Part shown: positions 17,032 to 26,673 of the stretch, piece after piece | Numbering within the stretch: position 1 is the first letter of the stretch | Layout of the letters: each line of letters opens with the position of its first letter | Origin: Petrimonas sulfuriphila | GTDB lineage: Bacteria > Bacteroidota > Bacteroidia > Bacteroidales > Dysgonomonadaceae | Length of the DNA stretch: 64,000 nt | Direction of reading: 5' to 3' | Assembly (NCBI GenBank): GCA_038561985.1 | Contig: CP073276.1 | Span: 2,604,001 to 2,668,000 of the forward strand | Notes under the pieces: generated by a model | What the model saw: only the letters and a program-made list of their open reading frames with translations | Database searches by the model: none | Told to the model about the DNA's origin: nothing | Translations under genes and position numbers: made by a program

Positions 17032-17922
17032 TTATTTCTCCATAGAAAAGCTCCGGGAACCGATGAGGCTACCGTCAGCAAAGATATCGGCTTTGTAAGT
17101 TCCGGGCATGAGGAACTCTTCGATATCCCAATACATGGAAACGGGAATCTCTTCACCGCCATATTCCACGATCCGTTTCATGGAGTACTGGAGGTTGCCG
17201 TTTTCGTAAGGGAAGGTACTGCCCGGGTTTTTTGTCAACACACCGCCATCGGGCGACATTATGCGAACATAGATGATCCTTTCGCCGGGCTCGGCAGTAA
17301 TATTTTTGGTAATAAGAAACGAAACAACGAACTGCGAGCTGCGGCTCAACCGTTTTTGCTCCCTGCCGCGGTCATTCACTGCTTTTACGCTTACTCCCGT
17401 AGCATCGAGCTTGGAAGCGAGGGTGACTTTTTCACTTAATTGTTCTTTTTCTTGCGACACTTGATTCAAGGTGCGGCTGGTTTGCTGATATTGTTTTGTG
17501 ATTTGTTCGTTTTTGGCCTGCAGTTCAGTATTTAACCTGTGTAGTGAATCAATTTGCTGGACATAGGACTTGAGCACTTTGCGCAAGGTTGCCAGTTCGT
17601 CTTTCAGTCGTTTTATCTCGGCTTTGTTGGCTGCATCGGTCATGCGCAGTTGTTCCTGTAGCCGTTGTACTTTAGCCTGTTCGTTTTCCAGCTTGTAAAG
17701 CAGTGAATCGTTTTGAACACTGAACTTGAATCCTTCGTATTGCATGGAAATAGCTTCGTACTCATCTTCAAGTTCCTGTTTGTCAACGGTGAATTGTTGT
17801 TCCATTGTATTTATCTGCCTGTTTTTACTGACAATGTAGATAACGGCAATGGCTAATATCAGTGATAAGACCCCGATGATGGCAATTAATTGCGGGGTAC
17901 GTTCTTTAAAATCTATTTTCAT
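17032..17922 (-). CDS. Membrane-anchored coiled-coil protein of unknown function
   Basis: 296 residues. A short basic N-terminus is followed by one membrane helix (about 11-29: LIAIIGVLSLILAIAVIYIV), a long coiled coil rich in E, K and Q (about 35-165), and a C-terminal beta-rich domain (about 190-296) containing an ERIIYVRIMSPDGGVL strand pair. Topology suggests a bitopic inner-membrane protein with coil and head in the periplasm. Similar architecture recurs in Bacteroidales, but I cannot name the family. It is a single gene on the minus strand. Confidence 0.75.
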   Translation of the reverse strand: MKIDFKERTPQLIAIIGVLSLILAIAVIYIVSKNRQINTMEQQFTVDKQELEDEYEAISMQYEGFKFSVQNDSLLYKLENEQAKVQRLQEQLRMTDAANKAEIKRLKDELATLRKVLKSYVQQIDSLHRLNTELQAKNEQITKQYQQTSRTLNQVSQEKEQLSEKVTLASKLDATGVSVKAVNDRGREQKRLSRSSQFVVSFLITKNITAEPGERIIYVRIMSPDGGVLTKNPGSTFPYENGNLQYSMKRIVEYGGEEIPVSMYWDIEEFLMPGTYKADIFADGSLIGSRSFSMEK

Positions 17923-18154
17923 GCACTTGTTCTTTTATTTTTTCATGAAAGTCGTGTGTGCCTCGCATCCCGATAAGCGTGGATCCATTTATACGGGAGA
18001 TGTTCAATTTACATGCTTGCTTCATAAAAAAATGAAAATTCTGTATTTGTGCACAAAAATAAGGTTTTTCATATAAAAAGACAATTGTTAAAAGATGATT
18101 TTTATAAATTTAAGATTTATTGTTGGCTGTTGCCCTTTAGGCTTCTTTGTGTTA

Positions 18155-19069
18155 TTAAAAAATTGACAGTTTAGTTTTTGTTGTAAATTCTTCCAGAAAA
18201 AGCATTCCTTTGTAGGAGTTTCCTTTTTTGTTGAGGCGCGGACTCCAAACGGCGATTGCATATTTTTCGGGATGCACGGCTACGATGCCACCTCCAACGC
18301 CGCTTTTTCCGGGCAGTCCTACTTTGAAAGTAAACTGGCCGGCTTCGTCGTAGAAGCCGCAGGTTTGCATGAGTGCATTGGTACGTTTGGTACGACTGGG
18401 CGACAAAATTTTTTCTCCCGTGTGCGGCACAATGCCATTATTGGCAAGAAACAGAAAAGATTCCGATAACTCTTTACAGTTCATTTCGAGGGAGCAGATG
18501 CTGAAATAGAGATCCATCACTTTTTCTATGTCGTTTTTGATGTTTCCAAAAGCTTTCATCAGGTTAACGAGTGCGTAGTTGCGAAATCCGGATTTTTTTT
18601 CGGAATGTGCAACAAGGGGGTTGTAATCGATGGTGCTGCTTTTTGTTAGGCTACGGATAAATGAAAGCACATTCTCCCGAGGAGAAGCAAGCTCGTCGAC
18701 TAAAATATCACACACCACAATGGCTCCTGCATTAATGAACGGGTTTCGCGGAATTCCTTTGTCGTATTCCAGTTGTACGAGTGAGTTGAAAGGTGTTCCT
18801 GCAGGTTCCAGGTCCATCCGTTCCCAGATATTGCTTTTCACCCGGGAGTAGGCAAGTACGAATGAGAATACTTTGGCAATGCTCTGAATGGAAAACTTGA
18901 CATCGGCATCACCGAAAGCGAAATATTCACCATTGACCGTAATCAGGTGTACACCAAATTGATTTGGGTTAACGTGAGCCAGTTCGGGAATGTAATTAGC
19001 CACCTGGCCAATGTCTTCAACACGTTGAAGTTCGTTGTAGATTTCCTGGAATGTTTTTGAGTAATTCAT
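18155..19069 (-). CDS. glsA: Glutaminase
   Basis: Hydrolyses L-glutamine to glutamate and ammonia. 304 residues, normal for the bacterial GlsA family, which has a beta-lactamase-like serine fold. The catalytic Ser-x-x-Lys is in FSIQSIAKVFSF (about 80-91). The conserved RNPFINAGAI (about 130-139) and GLPGKSGVGGGIVAV (about 255-269) are also present. It is monocistronic; neighbours are unrelated. Confidence 0.96.
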   Translation of the reverse strand: MNYSKTFQEIYNELQRVEDIGQVANYIPELAHVNPNQFGVHLITVNGEYFAFGDADVKFSIQSIAKVFSFVLAYSRVKSNIWERMDLEPAGTPFNSLVQLEYDKGIPRNPFINAGAIVVCDILVDELASPRENVLSFIRSLTKSSTIDYNPLVAHSEKKSGFRNYALVNLMKAFGNIKNDIEKVMDLYFSICSLEMNCKELSESFLFLANNGIVPHTGEKILSPSRTKRTNALMQTCGFYDEAGQFTFKVGLPGKSGVGGGIVAVHPEKYAIAVWSPRLNKKGNSYKGMLFLEEFTTKTKLSIF

Positions 19070-19176
19070 ATTAACGGTTAATTTTAGGGTTTAACGTTCA
19101 ATGTTCATTATTGCGTTTGACAATAGCAACAAGAGGTTGTTCAACAGGACATGAAACATACATGTCGTAAATCACT

Positions 19177-20211
19177 TTACTGAAACTGGAGATATACCGG
19201 CCTTGGTTGTAACTTCATCAATTCCTCCGGTGTTAGCAGGTGATTCGGTGATTCTTTGGTGTCGTTTTTATAGAAAAGTTTAAAACCGGTGAACTGTATA
19301 GGTTCAGGGTGGATAAACCGGTTATACGTACTGTATTTAAGTTCGGGGCGGCCGAACCCGTCCATATTGATTACGATCTGTACTTCGGGACTAAGCTTGA
19401 TGTTTTTGTAATGGGTTACCATCCCTTTCGTGAAGCGATGGACGATCAATATTTTGGGTGGAAGGTTGTAGTCCTGCACAAGTTCAGCCAGGTATGCAGA
19501 GCAAAAATTAATGTCTTCGGCATCTAAAGTGCCAATTTTTTTGCCGGGAGGCGTGCCGTCTTTCATCGAAAATTCGGGATCAATTCCCAAATGCACGTGC
19601 GGCATCAGCAGATACTTTTCCAATTGCGGAATTTCCAGCTCCACCGTGCTTAATCCCACCTGGACATCGAGAAAAACCAGCGCATCGTGCATTTTGGCAA
19701 TAGCGAGCGCAGAATCGATCTGCTGTTGCGGCATCCGGTAACGGTATTTTCCGTCACTCCAGGGCGTTCCTTGTGCAACTACGGCAATGTAATGAATGGC
19801 AGGTACGACAGGTGTTTTCGGATCAGCTTGTTCCCATGCTTCCGTTTCCTTAAGCAGTCGACTCCACATTTCTTCAGGAGGATATTCTCCCAAAACACCC
19901 ATATTTTTCGAATAGAGGTTTCCGTAGTAAGCCACTACCCGGTGATAAGGTAAAACAGCTCCTTCAAGAGGCAACGGTTGGTTTTGTACAGGCCATAAGC
20001 CGGTTGTGTCGCCGTTGGCGATGTAGTTAAGTAAATCATTGTATTCGGCTTGATCCACCGGCTTTTGATTTTTTATATCTTCTTTTTCGATGTTTTCCAA
20101 AGTAGAAAACGGAGGGGTATCAGCACTTTTAGCGGATGAATCCGATCTGCCTTTGCAGGCAATAAAACCAAATAATAGGATTAATACAAGAGGGAAGATT
20201 AATTTTCTCAT
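19177..20211 (-). CDS. Lipoprotein of unknown function
   Basis: 344 residues with a lipoprotein signal (LLFGFIAC, acylated Cys about residue 19) followed by a low-complexity linker, so it is anchored in the envelope. The mature domain has a barrel-like pattern of beta strands (VVAYYGNLYSKNMGVLGEYPPEEM, ALVFLDVQVGLSTVELEIP, HVHLGIDPEFSMKDGTPPGK, KILIVHRFTKGMVTHY), reminiscent of a TIM-barrel glycosidase-like domain. I see no certain catalytic pair and assign no function. Confidence 0.7.
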   Translation of the reverse strand: MRKLIFPLVLILLFGFIACKGRSDSSAKSADTPPFSTLENIEKEDIKNQKPVDQAEYNDLLNYIANGDTTGLWPVQNQPLPLEGAVLPYHRVVAYYGNLYSKNMGVLGEYPPEEMWSRLLKETEAWEQADPKTPVVPAIHYIAVVAQGTPWSDGKYRYRMPQQQIDSALAIAKMHDALVFLDVQVGLSTVELEIPQLEKYLLMPHVHLGIDPEFSMKDGTPPGKKIGTLDAEDINFCSAYLAELVQDYNLPPKILIVHRFTKGMVTHYKNIKLSPEVQIVINMDGFGRPELKYSTYNRFIHPEPIQFTGFKLFYKNDTKESPNHLLTPEELMKLQPRPVYLQFQ

Positions 20212-20280
20212 TCAGTAATAATTTAATGCATAGGTTTATATATTCAAAATTCAATCGTAAATTGATTTTTTTGTAGGGTA

Positions 20281-20862
20281 TTATCTTTTTCTGAAAACGA
20301 AACATCCTGCTTCTGACGGATGGTCTTGGGCATAATCGGTAGGCTTTTCTTCCCACAGCAGGTGGGCAATCATAAGATCACCAATAGCAGATACGATAAA
20401 AACAATGCCCAAAAATGTTACTAAATATTTACCAATAAATAAGCCTGTGATGGCAGGGCCCAATCCAAGAATAACAGCGGGAGTGAGCGCTCCGAAAAGG
20501 TAGTGCCTTATTTTAAGCGGCTCTGTGCAATGGCAATAGGGGGTAAGAAATGGCGCCATTATGCCGAAACGGATGGCGCGAAATCCCCGCTTGGCAAACA
20601 GAGCGAACGAAATGCCGTGGATGAGTTCGTGAAGGACTATTCCAATAAGGCAAGCGATGAAAAACAGGGATCCGTCCCGTAGAATTTTTATCGGAGAAAA
20701 ATCCGTACGGAAATAATCCAGCAAATGGTTTCCCCAAAAAAAAGAATGAATGCCTGTGAAGACAACAAAAACGGGAATCAGGACTATAATTCCCAATTTA
20801 TTGGCTTTTTCAATGCTGATGGTTCTCAGAACTTTTTCGTAATCTTTTTCAGTGAATGTCAC
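20281..20862 (-). CDS. DUF3267-type membrane protein, putative zincin peptidase
   Basis: From the GTG at 20860-20862 the protein is 193 residues beginning MTFTEKDYEKVLRTI, which resembles the usual N-terminus of this family. A longer frame to 20994 runs through the hairpin that follows rho and is less likely. Three to four membrane helices carry the zinc-protease motif HELIH in GIVLHELIHGISF, with a later GDLMIAHLLWEE that could give a further ligand. Known members are putative membrane metallopeptidases without assigned substrate. A TAAATTTG box lies just upstream (20878-20885). Confidence 0.75.
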   Translation of the reverse strand: MTFTEKDYEKVLRTISIEKANKLGIIVLIPVFVVFTGIHSFFWGNHLLDYFRTDFSPIKILRDGSLFFIACLIGIVLHELIHGISFALFAKRGFRAIRFGIMAPFLTPYCHCTEPLKIRHYLFGALTPAVILGLGPAITGLFIGKYLVTFLGIVFIVSAIGDLMIAHLLWEEKPTDYAQDHPSEAGCFVFRKR

Positions 20863-20877
20863 GTAATCCTTTTTTTG

Positions 20878-20885
20878 CAAATTTA
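20878..20885 (-). promoter_or_regulatory. -7 box upstream of the DUF3267 gene
   Basis: TAAATTTG on the minus strand matches TAnnTTTG. A TTTG lies about 24 bases further upstream, slightly wider than usual. The predicted transcript start leaves room only for the short GTG-initiated protein, not for the longer frame. Confidence 0.35.
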
Positions 20886-20976
20886 ACCCATAAAACAAAG
20901 AGATCGTCTCAAAATAAACATCAATCTCCCAAGAAATGAATATCTGAATTTGTTCCCAGATAGGTATCCGAATAGA

Positions 20977-21010
20977 AAGAGGGTGAAACCACATTGTGAT
21001 ACACCCTCTT
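20977..21010 (-). terminator. Stem-loop downstream of rho
   Basis: AAGAGGGTG (20977-20985) and CACCCTCTT (21002-21010) form a perfect nine-pair stem around a 16-base loop. It starts 21 bases after the rho stop codon. The U-run on the minus strand is weak, so it may be a 3'-end-stabilising hairpin or a Rho-assisted end rather than a classical terminator. Confidence 0.5.
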
Positions 21011-21031
21011 GAGATTGGTTTATTTCTTGTA

Positions 21032-23008
21032 TTAATCGTTCATCGAAATCAGGAATTCTTCGTTGTTTGATGTTCTTTTCAGCCGGTTGAGCAGGAATTC
21101 CATTGCTTCTGTCGAGTTCATGTCCGACAAGAAATTGCGCAATACCCACATCCGGTTAAGCGTTTCTTCGGAAAGTAACAGGTCGTCACGACGGGTGCTG
21201 GATGCAATGATGTCCACCGCCGGGAAAACTCGTTTGTTGGATAGTTTTCTATCGAGTTGGAGTTCCATATTGCCCGTACCCTTAAATTCCTCAAAAATAA
21301 CATCGTCCATTTTTGAACCGGTTTCGGTAAGAGCAGTAGCGATGATGGTCAGTGATCCGCCATTCTCAATGTTTCTTGCCGCTCCAAAAAAACGTTTGGG
21401 CTTTTGTAATGCGTTGGCATCCACTCCTCCCGACAACACTTTCCCTGATGCCGGCTGAACCGTGTTATATGCCCGTGCGAGGCGTGTGATGGAATCGAGC
21501 AGAATAACAACATCGTGTCCGCATTCTACTAAGCGGCGTGCTTTGTTGAGAACAATGTCGGCAATTTTTACATGTCGTTCTGCCGGTTCATCAAATGTAG
21601 ACGCAATTACTTCTGCGTTAACGCTGCGCTCCATATCGGTAACTTCTTCGGGGCGCTCGTCAATGAGCAGAATAATCATATATACTTCGGGATGATTGGC
21701 TGCAATAGCATTGGCAATATCCTTGAGCAACATGGTCTTACCCGTTTTGGGCTGAGCGACAATCAGGCCTCGTTGTCCCTTGCCGATGGGCGAAAACATG
21801 TCGACTACCCTGCACGACAGATTATCATTATACCCCTTGGTGAGGTTGAATTTCTGATCCGGAAACAACGGTTTCAGGTGGTCGAAAGGTACACGGTCGC
21901 GTACTTCCTCAGGCTTTCTTCCGTTTATCTTGTCTACTTTTACCAGAGGAAAGAATTTTTCTCCTTCTTTTGGCGGACGGATCGGACCCTCTACCACATC
22001 CCCTGTCTTCAGGCCAAACAGGCGGATCTGAGATTGGGAAACATAAATGTCGTCCGGTGAAGACATGTAGTTATAGTCCGAAGAACGCAAGAAGCCATAG
22101 CCGTCACTCATGATCTCCAATACACCCGATGCATTCAAAATTCCTTCGAATTCGTAAGCAGGTTCCTTTTGCTGTACAACGGTTTGTTGCTGATTTATAT
22201 TCTTGCTTTGTTGCGGTTGCTGCTGGCGGGGCTGGATAGGTGCTGGAGTAATAAGTTCTTGCAAAAGAGATGCTTTCTTTTCAATAACAACCGGTTTTTC
22301 CATCACTTCTGTTTTGAGAGCATCTTCTATGGGTTCCTCAGGAACGACCGGTGGTAAAGTTACCGGTGGAACCTGTGAGATTCGTTCTCTTTCACGGTGT
22401 TTGGATGAACGAAAGACAAGCTGTGTCGGTTTTACGGGAGGAGTAGGTGTCGCTTCAGCTTTTGGCTGATCCACCGGAGCACTATCCGTTACAACCGCAT
22501 CCGGAATGATTGCAGGATGTGCGGAAACTACGACAGCGTGCTGTTTTGGTTCCTGTTTTTTAACTTCATGCGGTTTGTTTGTACTTTGAACTTGCTTGTT
22601 GTTTTGGACAGGGTTTTCTTTTGGAACCCGGGTTAGAGTTTTTACCTCCGGTTTTGGCTTTTCTTGTTCCTTCTCCTTCTCCTTCTCCTTCTCCTTTTCC
22701 TTTTCCTTTTCCTTTACTTCTACTTCTGTTACAGGCTTTCTATCTTTCTCTGCTGGGCGGCCTGTCTCTGCTTTGACTTCTTGCTTCTGCGTGTTGTTTT
22801 TGTTCTCAATTGTTTTTCTCCCGTTATTTGGTCTGGGATGCGGGGCTGGGCTCAGATTTTTTGTTCCGGCGATAGCTTGCTCATCAAGGATTTTGTAGAT
22901 TAACTCTTCTTTTTTATACGCATCGGGTCTTCGTATACCCATTTCTTTGGCAAGAGCTCGTAATTCTGTGGTTAGCTTTTCGTTAAGCTCAATAATGTTA
23001 TAAGCCAT
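21032..23008 (-). CDS. rho: Transcription termination factor Rho with long charged insert
   Basis: RNA-dependent hexameric ATPase that ends transcription. At 658 residues it is some 240 longer than the E. coli protein. Order: Rho N-terminal helical domain (about 1-45), a disordered region (about 46-280) rich in K, E, P, Q and V with a near-perfect KE dipeptide run, cold-shock-like RNA-binding domain (about 285-365), then the ATPase with Walker A AQPKTGKT (about 417-424), Walker [11 protein letters not shown] and the Q/R-loop region. Long inserts between the N-terminal and RNA-binding domains are known in Bacteroidota. It has a long leader (start 23008; the nearest -7 box at 23194-23201). Confidence 0.97.
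   Translation of the reverse strand: MAYNIIELNEKLTTELRALAKEMGIRRPDAYKKEELIYKILDEQAIAGTKNLSPAPHPRPNNGRKTIENKNNTQKQEVKAETGRPAEKDRKPVTEVEVKEKEKEKEKEKEKEKEQEKPKPEVKTLTRVPKENPVQNNKQVQSTNKPHEVKKQEPKQHAVVVSAHPAIIPDAVVTDSAPVDQPKAEATPTPPVKPTQLVFRSSKHRERERISQVPPVTLPPVVPEEPIEDALKTEVMEKPVVIEKKASLLQELITPAPIQPRQQQPQQSKNINQQQTVVQQKEPAYEFEGILNASGVLEIMSDGYGFLRSSDYNYMSSPDDIYVSQSQIRLFGLKTGDVVEGPIRPPKEGEKFFPLVKVDKINGRKPEEVRDRVPFDHLKPLFPDQKFNLTKGYNDNLSCRVVDMFSPIGKGQRGLIVAQPKTGKTMLLKDIANAIAANHPEVYMIILLIDERPEEVTDMERSVNAEVIASTFDEPAERHVKIADIVLNKARRLVECGHDVVILLDSITRLARAYNTVQPASGKVLSGGVDANALQKPKRFFGAARNIENGGSLTIIATALTETGSKMDDVIFEEFKGTGNMELQLDRKLSNKRVFPAVDIIASSTRRDDLLLSEETLNRMWVLRNFLSDMNSTEAMEFLLNRLKRTSNNEEFLISMND
22669..22716. 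repeat. Hexanucleotide tandem repeat inside rho
   Basis: Eight 6-base units on the plus strand: four CCTTCT (22669-22692), three CCTTTT (22693-22710) and one CCTTTA (22711-22716). On the coding (minus) strand they give alternating Lys-Glu. The unit length is a multiple of three, so slippage would change the length of the KE run without breaking the frame. Confidence 0.9.
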
Positions 23009-23193
23009 TTAATTATTTGTTAAAAAAACGTTTAGGTTTTATATTTTAATGATTGAAACTGAGTTTTTATATATAATGTTTGAAGGAAACAAGGCTATTC
23101 CGAACAATGATTAAAAAACTCAATATGGTTTTATTTTGAATTGTTGAGTGAATATCCGTAGAATATATTCACTTATCTTTGAAGATTCTGGTG

Positions 23194-23201
23194 CAAAGGT
23201 A
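23194..23201 (-). promoter_or_regulatory. -7 box for rho
   Basis: TACCTTTG on the minus strand fits TAnnTTTG. It would give rho an untranslated leader of roughly 180 bases. A CAAA (minus-strand TTTG) lies 16 bases upstream, slightly closer than the usual -33 spacing. Confidence 0.4.
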
Positions 23202-23285
23202 ATGTTTTTTTTGAAAACAAAGGAAAAAGGAAGATATATTTTTACTAAAAATTCCCATTAAGCAGTTCGCCAACAGGAATTTTTT

Positions 23286-24335
23286 TCATTTTATCTGCAT
23301 GTTCAACTTATTGGATGTGTTTCTTCGACGTTCTATTTCATTTTTAAACAGGAGCGACCGCCGTCTTTCCAACGAACCGCTTGTGGTTGATTGCAGAAAG
23401 AGGTCGACTGCTAAGACGGCCCACTTATACGCGCTGTCCATATCATCAAGCATTTCGTAACCCAGTGCTATATTGTGTGCAGCTTTTGCCTGGTTTAGCT
23501 TGTTTTTTTCCTTTGTGTAAAATTCGTTCCATTTTTCAATGGCATTGAACCACTGATTATTCTTGGCAAAGACTTCTCCTTCACGCATCCTGGAACTCAT
23601 TTGTGTGTAGTACCAGCGGTCTTGATTCTCCCAGTGCGGCGAAAATACTTTCGTCATTTTTTCCGCTGCAAACACGGCAAGCTGTTTCATTGCTTCTTCT
23701 TGTGAAGGGACAATCAAGTCGGCGTAAGCACGGCCGTCATGAATATCATATCCTTCCCATTTCATGCTGTCGGTAAACTGAACCACCGGGATTTTACCTT
23801 CCATCGATGGGAGATACACACGAATTACCGATTGTATTCTCCCGGTTAAACCAGCATAATTGTACCCTTCCTGTCGGAAAAAGTCGGTTCTGTCGGTTTG
23901 TAAAATCAGTTTGTCCAGCGATATGATTGCGTCAGTGGTAGTTGCATTCCGCAGTTCATGCATCGTTTCGGGCGTTATGGGAACTTCCTGCCAGAAATCA
24001 TTATCACTTCTCAGCGGTTTCTGGTAATATTTAACAGCATTAAAATACTCTTCTTCACCCAAAAATTGAGACAATGCTTCCGTATAAAAAATAGCCACAC
24101 TGTCCGCAGATACTTTTATTCTGTCGGATTGCTTTTTTCCCAGTCTTTTGATGTTATGTCCAATTTCATCAGGCTGCTGAACCACGTTGTTTACCACCAA
24201 TACCGACTTCACTTCCGTTGGAAGAGTAACCTGCGCCGGTTCGCGCGTCTCGATAGACATGTACTGAATACCGGCACAATTACTGAAAAACAGGATGGAA
24301 AAAAACAATATACCAGAGAAAACTAAATGTTTCAT
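23286..24335 (-). CDS. Lipoprotein of unknown function (DUF6340-like, C-terminal helical repeats)
   Basis: The ATG at 24335 gives 349 residues. The lipobox FFSNCAG places the acylated cysteine near residue 20. The N-terminal half is a mixed domain following TLPTEVKSVLVVNNV; the C-terminal part (about 245-330) is TPR-like (WFNAIEKWNEFY, KAAHNIALGYEMLDDMDSAYKWA). This resembles the Bacteroidota family I know as DUF6340; the family match is from memory and unverified. It is a monocistron between rho and the divergent etf operon. Function unknown. Confidence 0.7.
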   Translation of the reverse strand: MKHLVFSGILFFSILFFSNCAGIQYMSIETREPAQVTLPTEVKSVLVVNNVVQQPDEIGHNIKRLGKKQSDRIKVSADSVAIFYTEALSQFLGEEEYFNAVKYYQKPLRSDNDFWQEVPITPETMHELRNATTTDAIISLDKLILQTDRTDFFRQEGYNYAGLTGRIQSVIRVYLPSMEGKIPVVQFTDSMKWEGYDIHDGRAYADLIVPSQEEAMKQLAVFAAEKMTKVFSPHWENQDRWYYTQMSSRMREGEVFAKNNQWFNAIEKWNEFYTKEKNKLNQAKAAHNIALGYEMLDDMDSAYKWAVLAVDLFLQSTTSGSLERRRSLLFKNEIERRRNTSNKLNMQIK

Positions 24336-24770
24336 AGACAAATTTGGTCTGAATAGGTTGAGATTTTATGAGTCAAAATTACAAATTTATTTAGAAATTG
24401 TTTTGTATTTTACGAATGATATGATTTTGTTTTATTCTTTTATGTTGTTTTTTACTTTTTTATACCGCTGAACTTTCATTTTTTTTAAACCACTTTCCAT
24501 TACGATGCGAAATAAAAATTAAACACCATTAAAAAAATGACATGAAAGATCAAATAGCTTATTTTAAACCGATTCAAGAATTCAACGGCTGCGATTATTG
24601 GATACAAAAGAAAGAAATAGGTTTAATGATGTTTGTATTGGATTTAATTTTTACACAAAAAACACTTTTTTGTGCAATTTTTTCGATAGTTGTTTCAAAT
24701 TTTGTTGGTGAAGCTGAATTCTTTCTGTAAATTTGCCGTCTCCAAAAGAACATAAATAAACATATAGGAA
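24336..24770. other. Intergenic region, divergent promoters only
   Basis: AT-rich spacer between the divergent lipoprotein and etfB genes. The only feature I can support is the etfB promoter at 24705-24737. A 62-codon frame at 24542 is in low-complexity AT-rich DNA, overlaps that promoter and is not credible. Confidence 0.6.
24705..24737 (+). promoter_or_regulatory. Promoter of the etfBA-acyl-CoA dehydrogenase operon
   Basis: TTG (24705-24707), a 22-base spacer, then TAAATTTG (24730-24737). This is close to the Bacteroidota TTG-N19-21-TAnnTTTG promoter. It predicts a leader of about 27 bases before the etfB ATG at 24771. Confidence 0.55.
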
Positions 24771-25643
24771 ATGGCATTTAACATTATTGTGTTGGCAAAG
24801 CAGGTTCCCGATACGCGCAACGTTGGGAAAGATGCGATGAAAGCCGACGGAACAGTTAACAGAGGAGCGCTGCCGGCTATTTTTAATCCGGAAGATTTGA
24901 ATGCGTTGGAGCAAGCTCTTGGAATCAAAGATCAATATCCCGGGACAAAGATTACCGTACTAACCATGGGGCCTGCCCGCGCTGCAGAAATCCTTCGGGA
25001 AGGATTATTCAGAGGTGCTGACGACGGTGTGCTTCTAACGGATCGTGCTTTTGCCGGCGCTGACACTTTGGCTACATCTTATGCCTTGTCGATGGCCGTT
25101 AAGCAGATGGGTAATTTTGATATGATTATCTCCGGCCGGCAAGCTATAGATGGCGATACTGCGCAGGTTGGGCCACAGGTGGCAGAAAAGCTGGGCATTC
25201 CTCAAATTACGTATGCTGAGGCAATCGAGAGCATCGATAAGAAGAAAATCCGCGTGAAACGTCGTCTCGAAAATGGGGTAGAGGTAGTGGAAGCCCCCCT
25301 GCCGTTATTGGTCACTGTAAACGGATCGGCCAGGATTTGCCGTCCGCGTAACGCAAAATTTCTGCAAAAATACAAACACGCTAAAACCGTTACCGAACGT
25401 CAAACTGAAAATATCGATTATATCGATTTGTACAATGCACGCCCATACCTCAATTTAACGGAATGGAGTGTCGCTGATGTAAATGCTGATCCGGTTCAAT
25501 GCGGATTATCGGGTTCTCCAACCAAAGTAAAGAAAATAGAGAACGTTGTATTTCAGGCAAAGGAAAGCAAACGACTGACCGATGACGATACCGAACTGGA
25601 AGACTTGATAAAAGAATTAATAGCTAATCACACAATTGGTTAA
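24771..25643 (+). CDS. etfB: Electron transfer flavoprotein, beta subunit
   Basis: 290 residues. Heterodimer partner of EtfA, binding AMP or FAD depending on the ETF group, and passing electrons from the acyl-CoA dehydrogenase encoded two genes downstream. The N-terminal LAKQVPDTRNVG, the nucleotide-binding DMIISGRQAIDGDTAQVGPQ (about 122-141) and VKRRLENGVEVVEAPLP are typical of EtfB. etfA follows with a four-base gap. In anaerobic Bacteroidales such an operon probably takes part in short-chain acyl-CoA metabolism from amino acids; that is inference. Confidence 0.95.
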   Translation: MAFNIIVLAKQVPDTRNVGKDAMKADGTVNRGALPAIFNPEDLNALEQALGIKDQYPGTKITVLTMGPARAAEILREGLFRGADDGVLLTDRAFAGADTLATSYALSMAVKQMGNFDMIISGRQAIDGDTAQVGPQVAEKLGIPQITYAEAIESIDKKKIRVKRRLENGVEVVEAPLPLLVTVNGSARICRPRNAKFLQKYKHAKTVTERQTENIDYIDLYNARPYLNLTEWSVADVNADPVQCGLSGSPTKVKKIENVVFQAKESKRLTDDDTELEDLIKELIANHTIG

Positions 25644-25647
25644 AACA

Positions 25648-26667
25648 ATGAATAACGTATTCGTATACCTCGAAATAGAAGACGGCACGGTTGCAGAAGT
25701 GAGCCTGGAACTACTTACCAAGGGACGCACTCTGGCCAGCCAGCTGGGTTGCAGACTCGAAGCTATTGCCGCAGGAGACAAGCTCGACACCATTGAGAAA
25801 CAGGTTTTTCCATACGGTGCAGATGTTCTCCATATTTTTAAAGACAAACGCTTGTCGCCATATACTACCTTGCCGCACACATCCATCCTGGTGAATCTGT
25901 TCAAAAAAGAAAAACCGCAAATTTGCCTGATGGGGGCTACCATCATCGGGCGTGATTTGGGCCCGCGCGTATCATCGGCATTAGGAAGCGGCTTAACGGC
26001 CGATTGCACATCGCTTGAAATTGGCGATCACGAAGAGAAAAAAGTGGGCAAAGTTTACGAAAACCTGCTTTATCAGATTCGTCCAGCTTTCGGTGGAAAT
26101 ATTGTAGCGTGGATCATCAATCCCGACCATCGTCCGCAAATGGCGACTGTTCGCGAAGGTGTGATGAAAAAGGAAATTGCCGATCCGAATTACAAAGGGA
26201 CGGTGGTAGAGCACGATGTGAAAGACTATGTTTCTCCGGATGATTTTGTGGTTTCCATCATCGACCGTCACGTGGAAAAATCGAAAGTCAATATCAAAAA
26301 TTCGCCCATCATTATATCCGGGGGATACGGTGTAGGTTCGAAAGAAAATTTTCAGTTGTTGTATGATTTGGCAAATGTTTTGGGAGCTGAAGTAGGGGCA
26401 TCACGTGCCGCCGTTGATGCCGGATATGCCGAACACGAACGTCAAATCGGACAGACCGGTGTTACCGTACGCCCTAAACTGTATATCGCTTGCGGTATTT
26501 CGGGACAGATTCAACACATTGCCGGAATGCAAGAGAGTTCGCTGATCATTTCCATCAATAACGACCCTAGTGCCCCCATTAATGCTATTGCTGATTACGT
26601 CATTACCGGCGATATCGAAAAGGTAATTCCGAAATTGATCAAGTATTATAAGAAAAATTCAAAATAA
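25648..26667 (+). CDS. etfA: Electron transfer flavoprotein, alpha subunit
   Basis: 339 residues from the ATG at 25648; a TTG four codons upstream overlaps the etfB stop region and is less likely. The C-terminal FAD-binding domain is clear: IIISGGYGVGSKENFQLLYDLANVLGAEVGASRAAVDAGYA (about 214-254), then QIGQTGVTVRPKLYIACGISGQIQHIAGMQ, and SLIISINNDPSAPIN. It is the middle gene of etfB-etfA-acyl-CoA dehydrogenase; the next gene starts seven bases downstream. Confidence 0.95.
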   Translation: MNNVFVYLEIEDGTVAEVSLELLTKGRTLASQLGCRLEAIAAGDKLDTIEKQVFPYGADVLHIFKDKRLSPYTTLPHTSILVNLFKKEKPQICLMGATIIGRDLGPRVSSALGSGLTADCTSLEIGDHEEKKVGKVYENLLYQIRPAFGGNIVAWIINPDHRPQMATVREGVMKKEIADPNYKGTVVEHDVKDYVSPDDFVVSIIDRHVEKSKVNIKNSPIIISGGYGVGSKENFQLLYDLANVLGAEVGASRAAVDAGYAEHERQIGQTGVTVRPKLYIACGISGQIQHIAGMQESSLIISINNDPSAPINAIADYVITGDIEKVIPKLIKYYKKNSK

Positions 26668-26673
26668 GAAGAA

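Noticed and set aside
24542-24730. 62-codon frame upstream of etfB
   Set aside because: Overlaps the etfB promoter, AT-driven composition, no domain.
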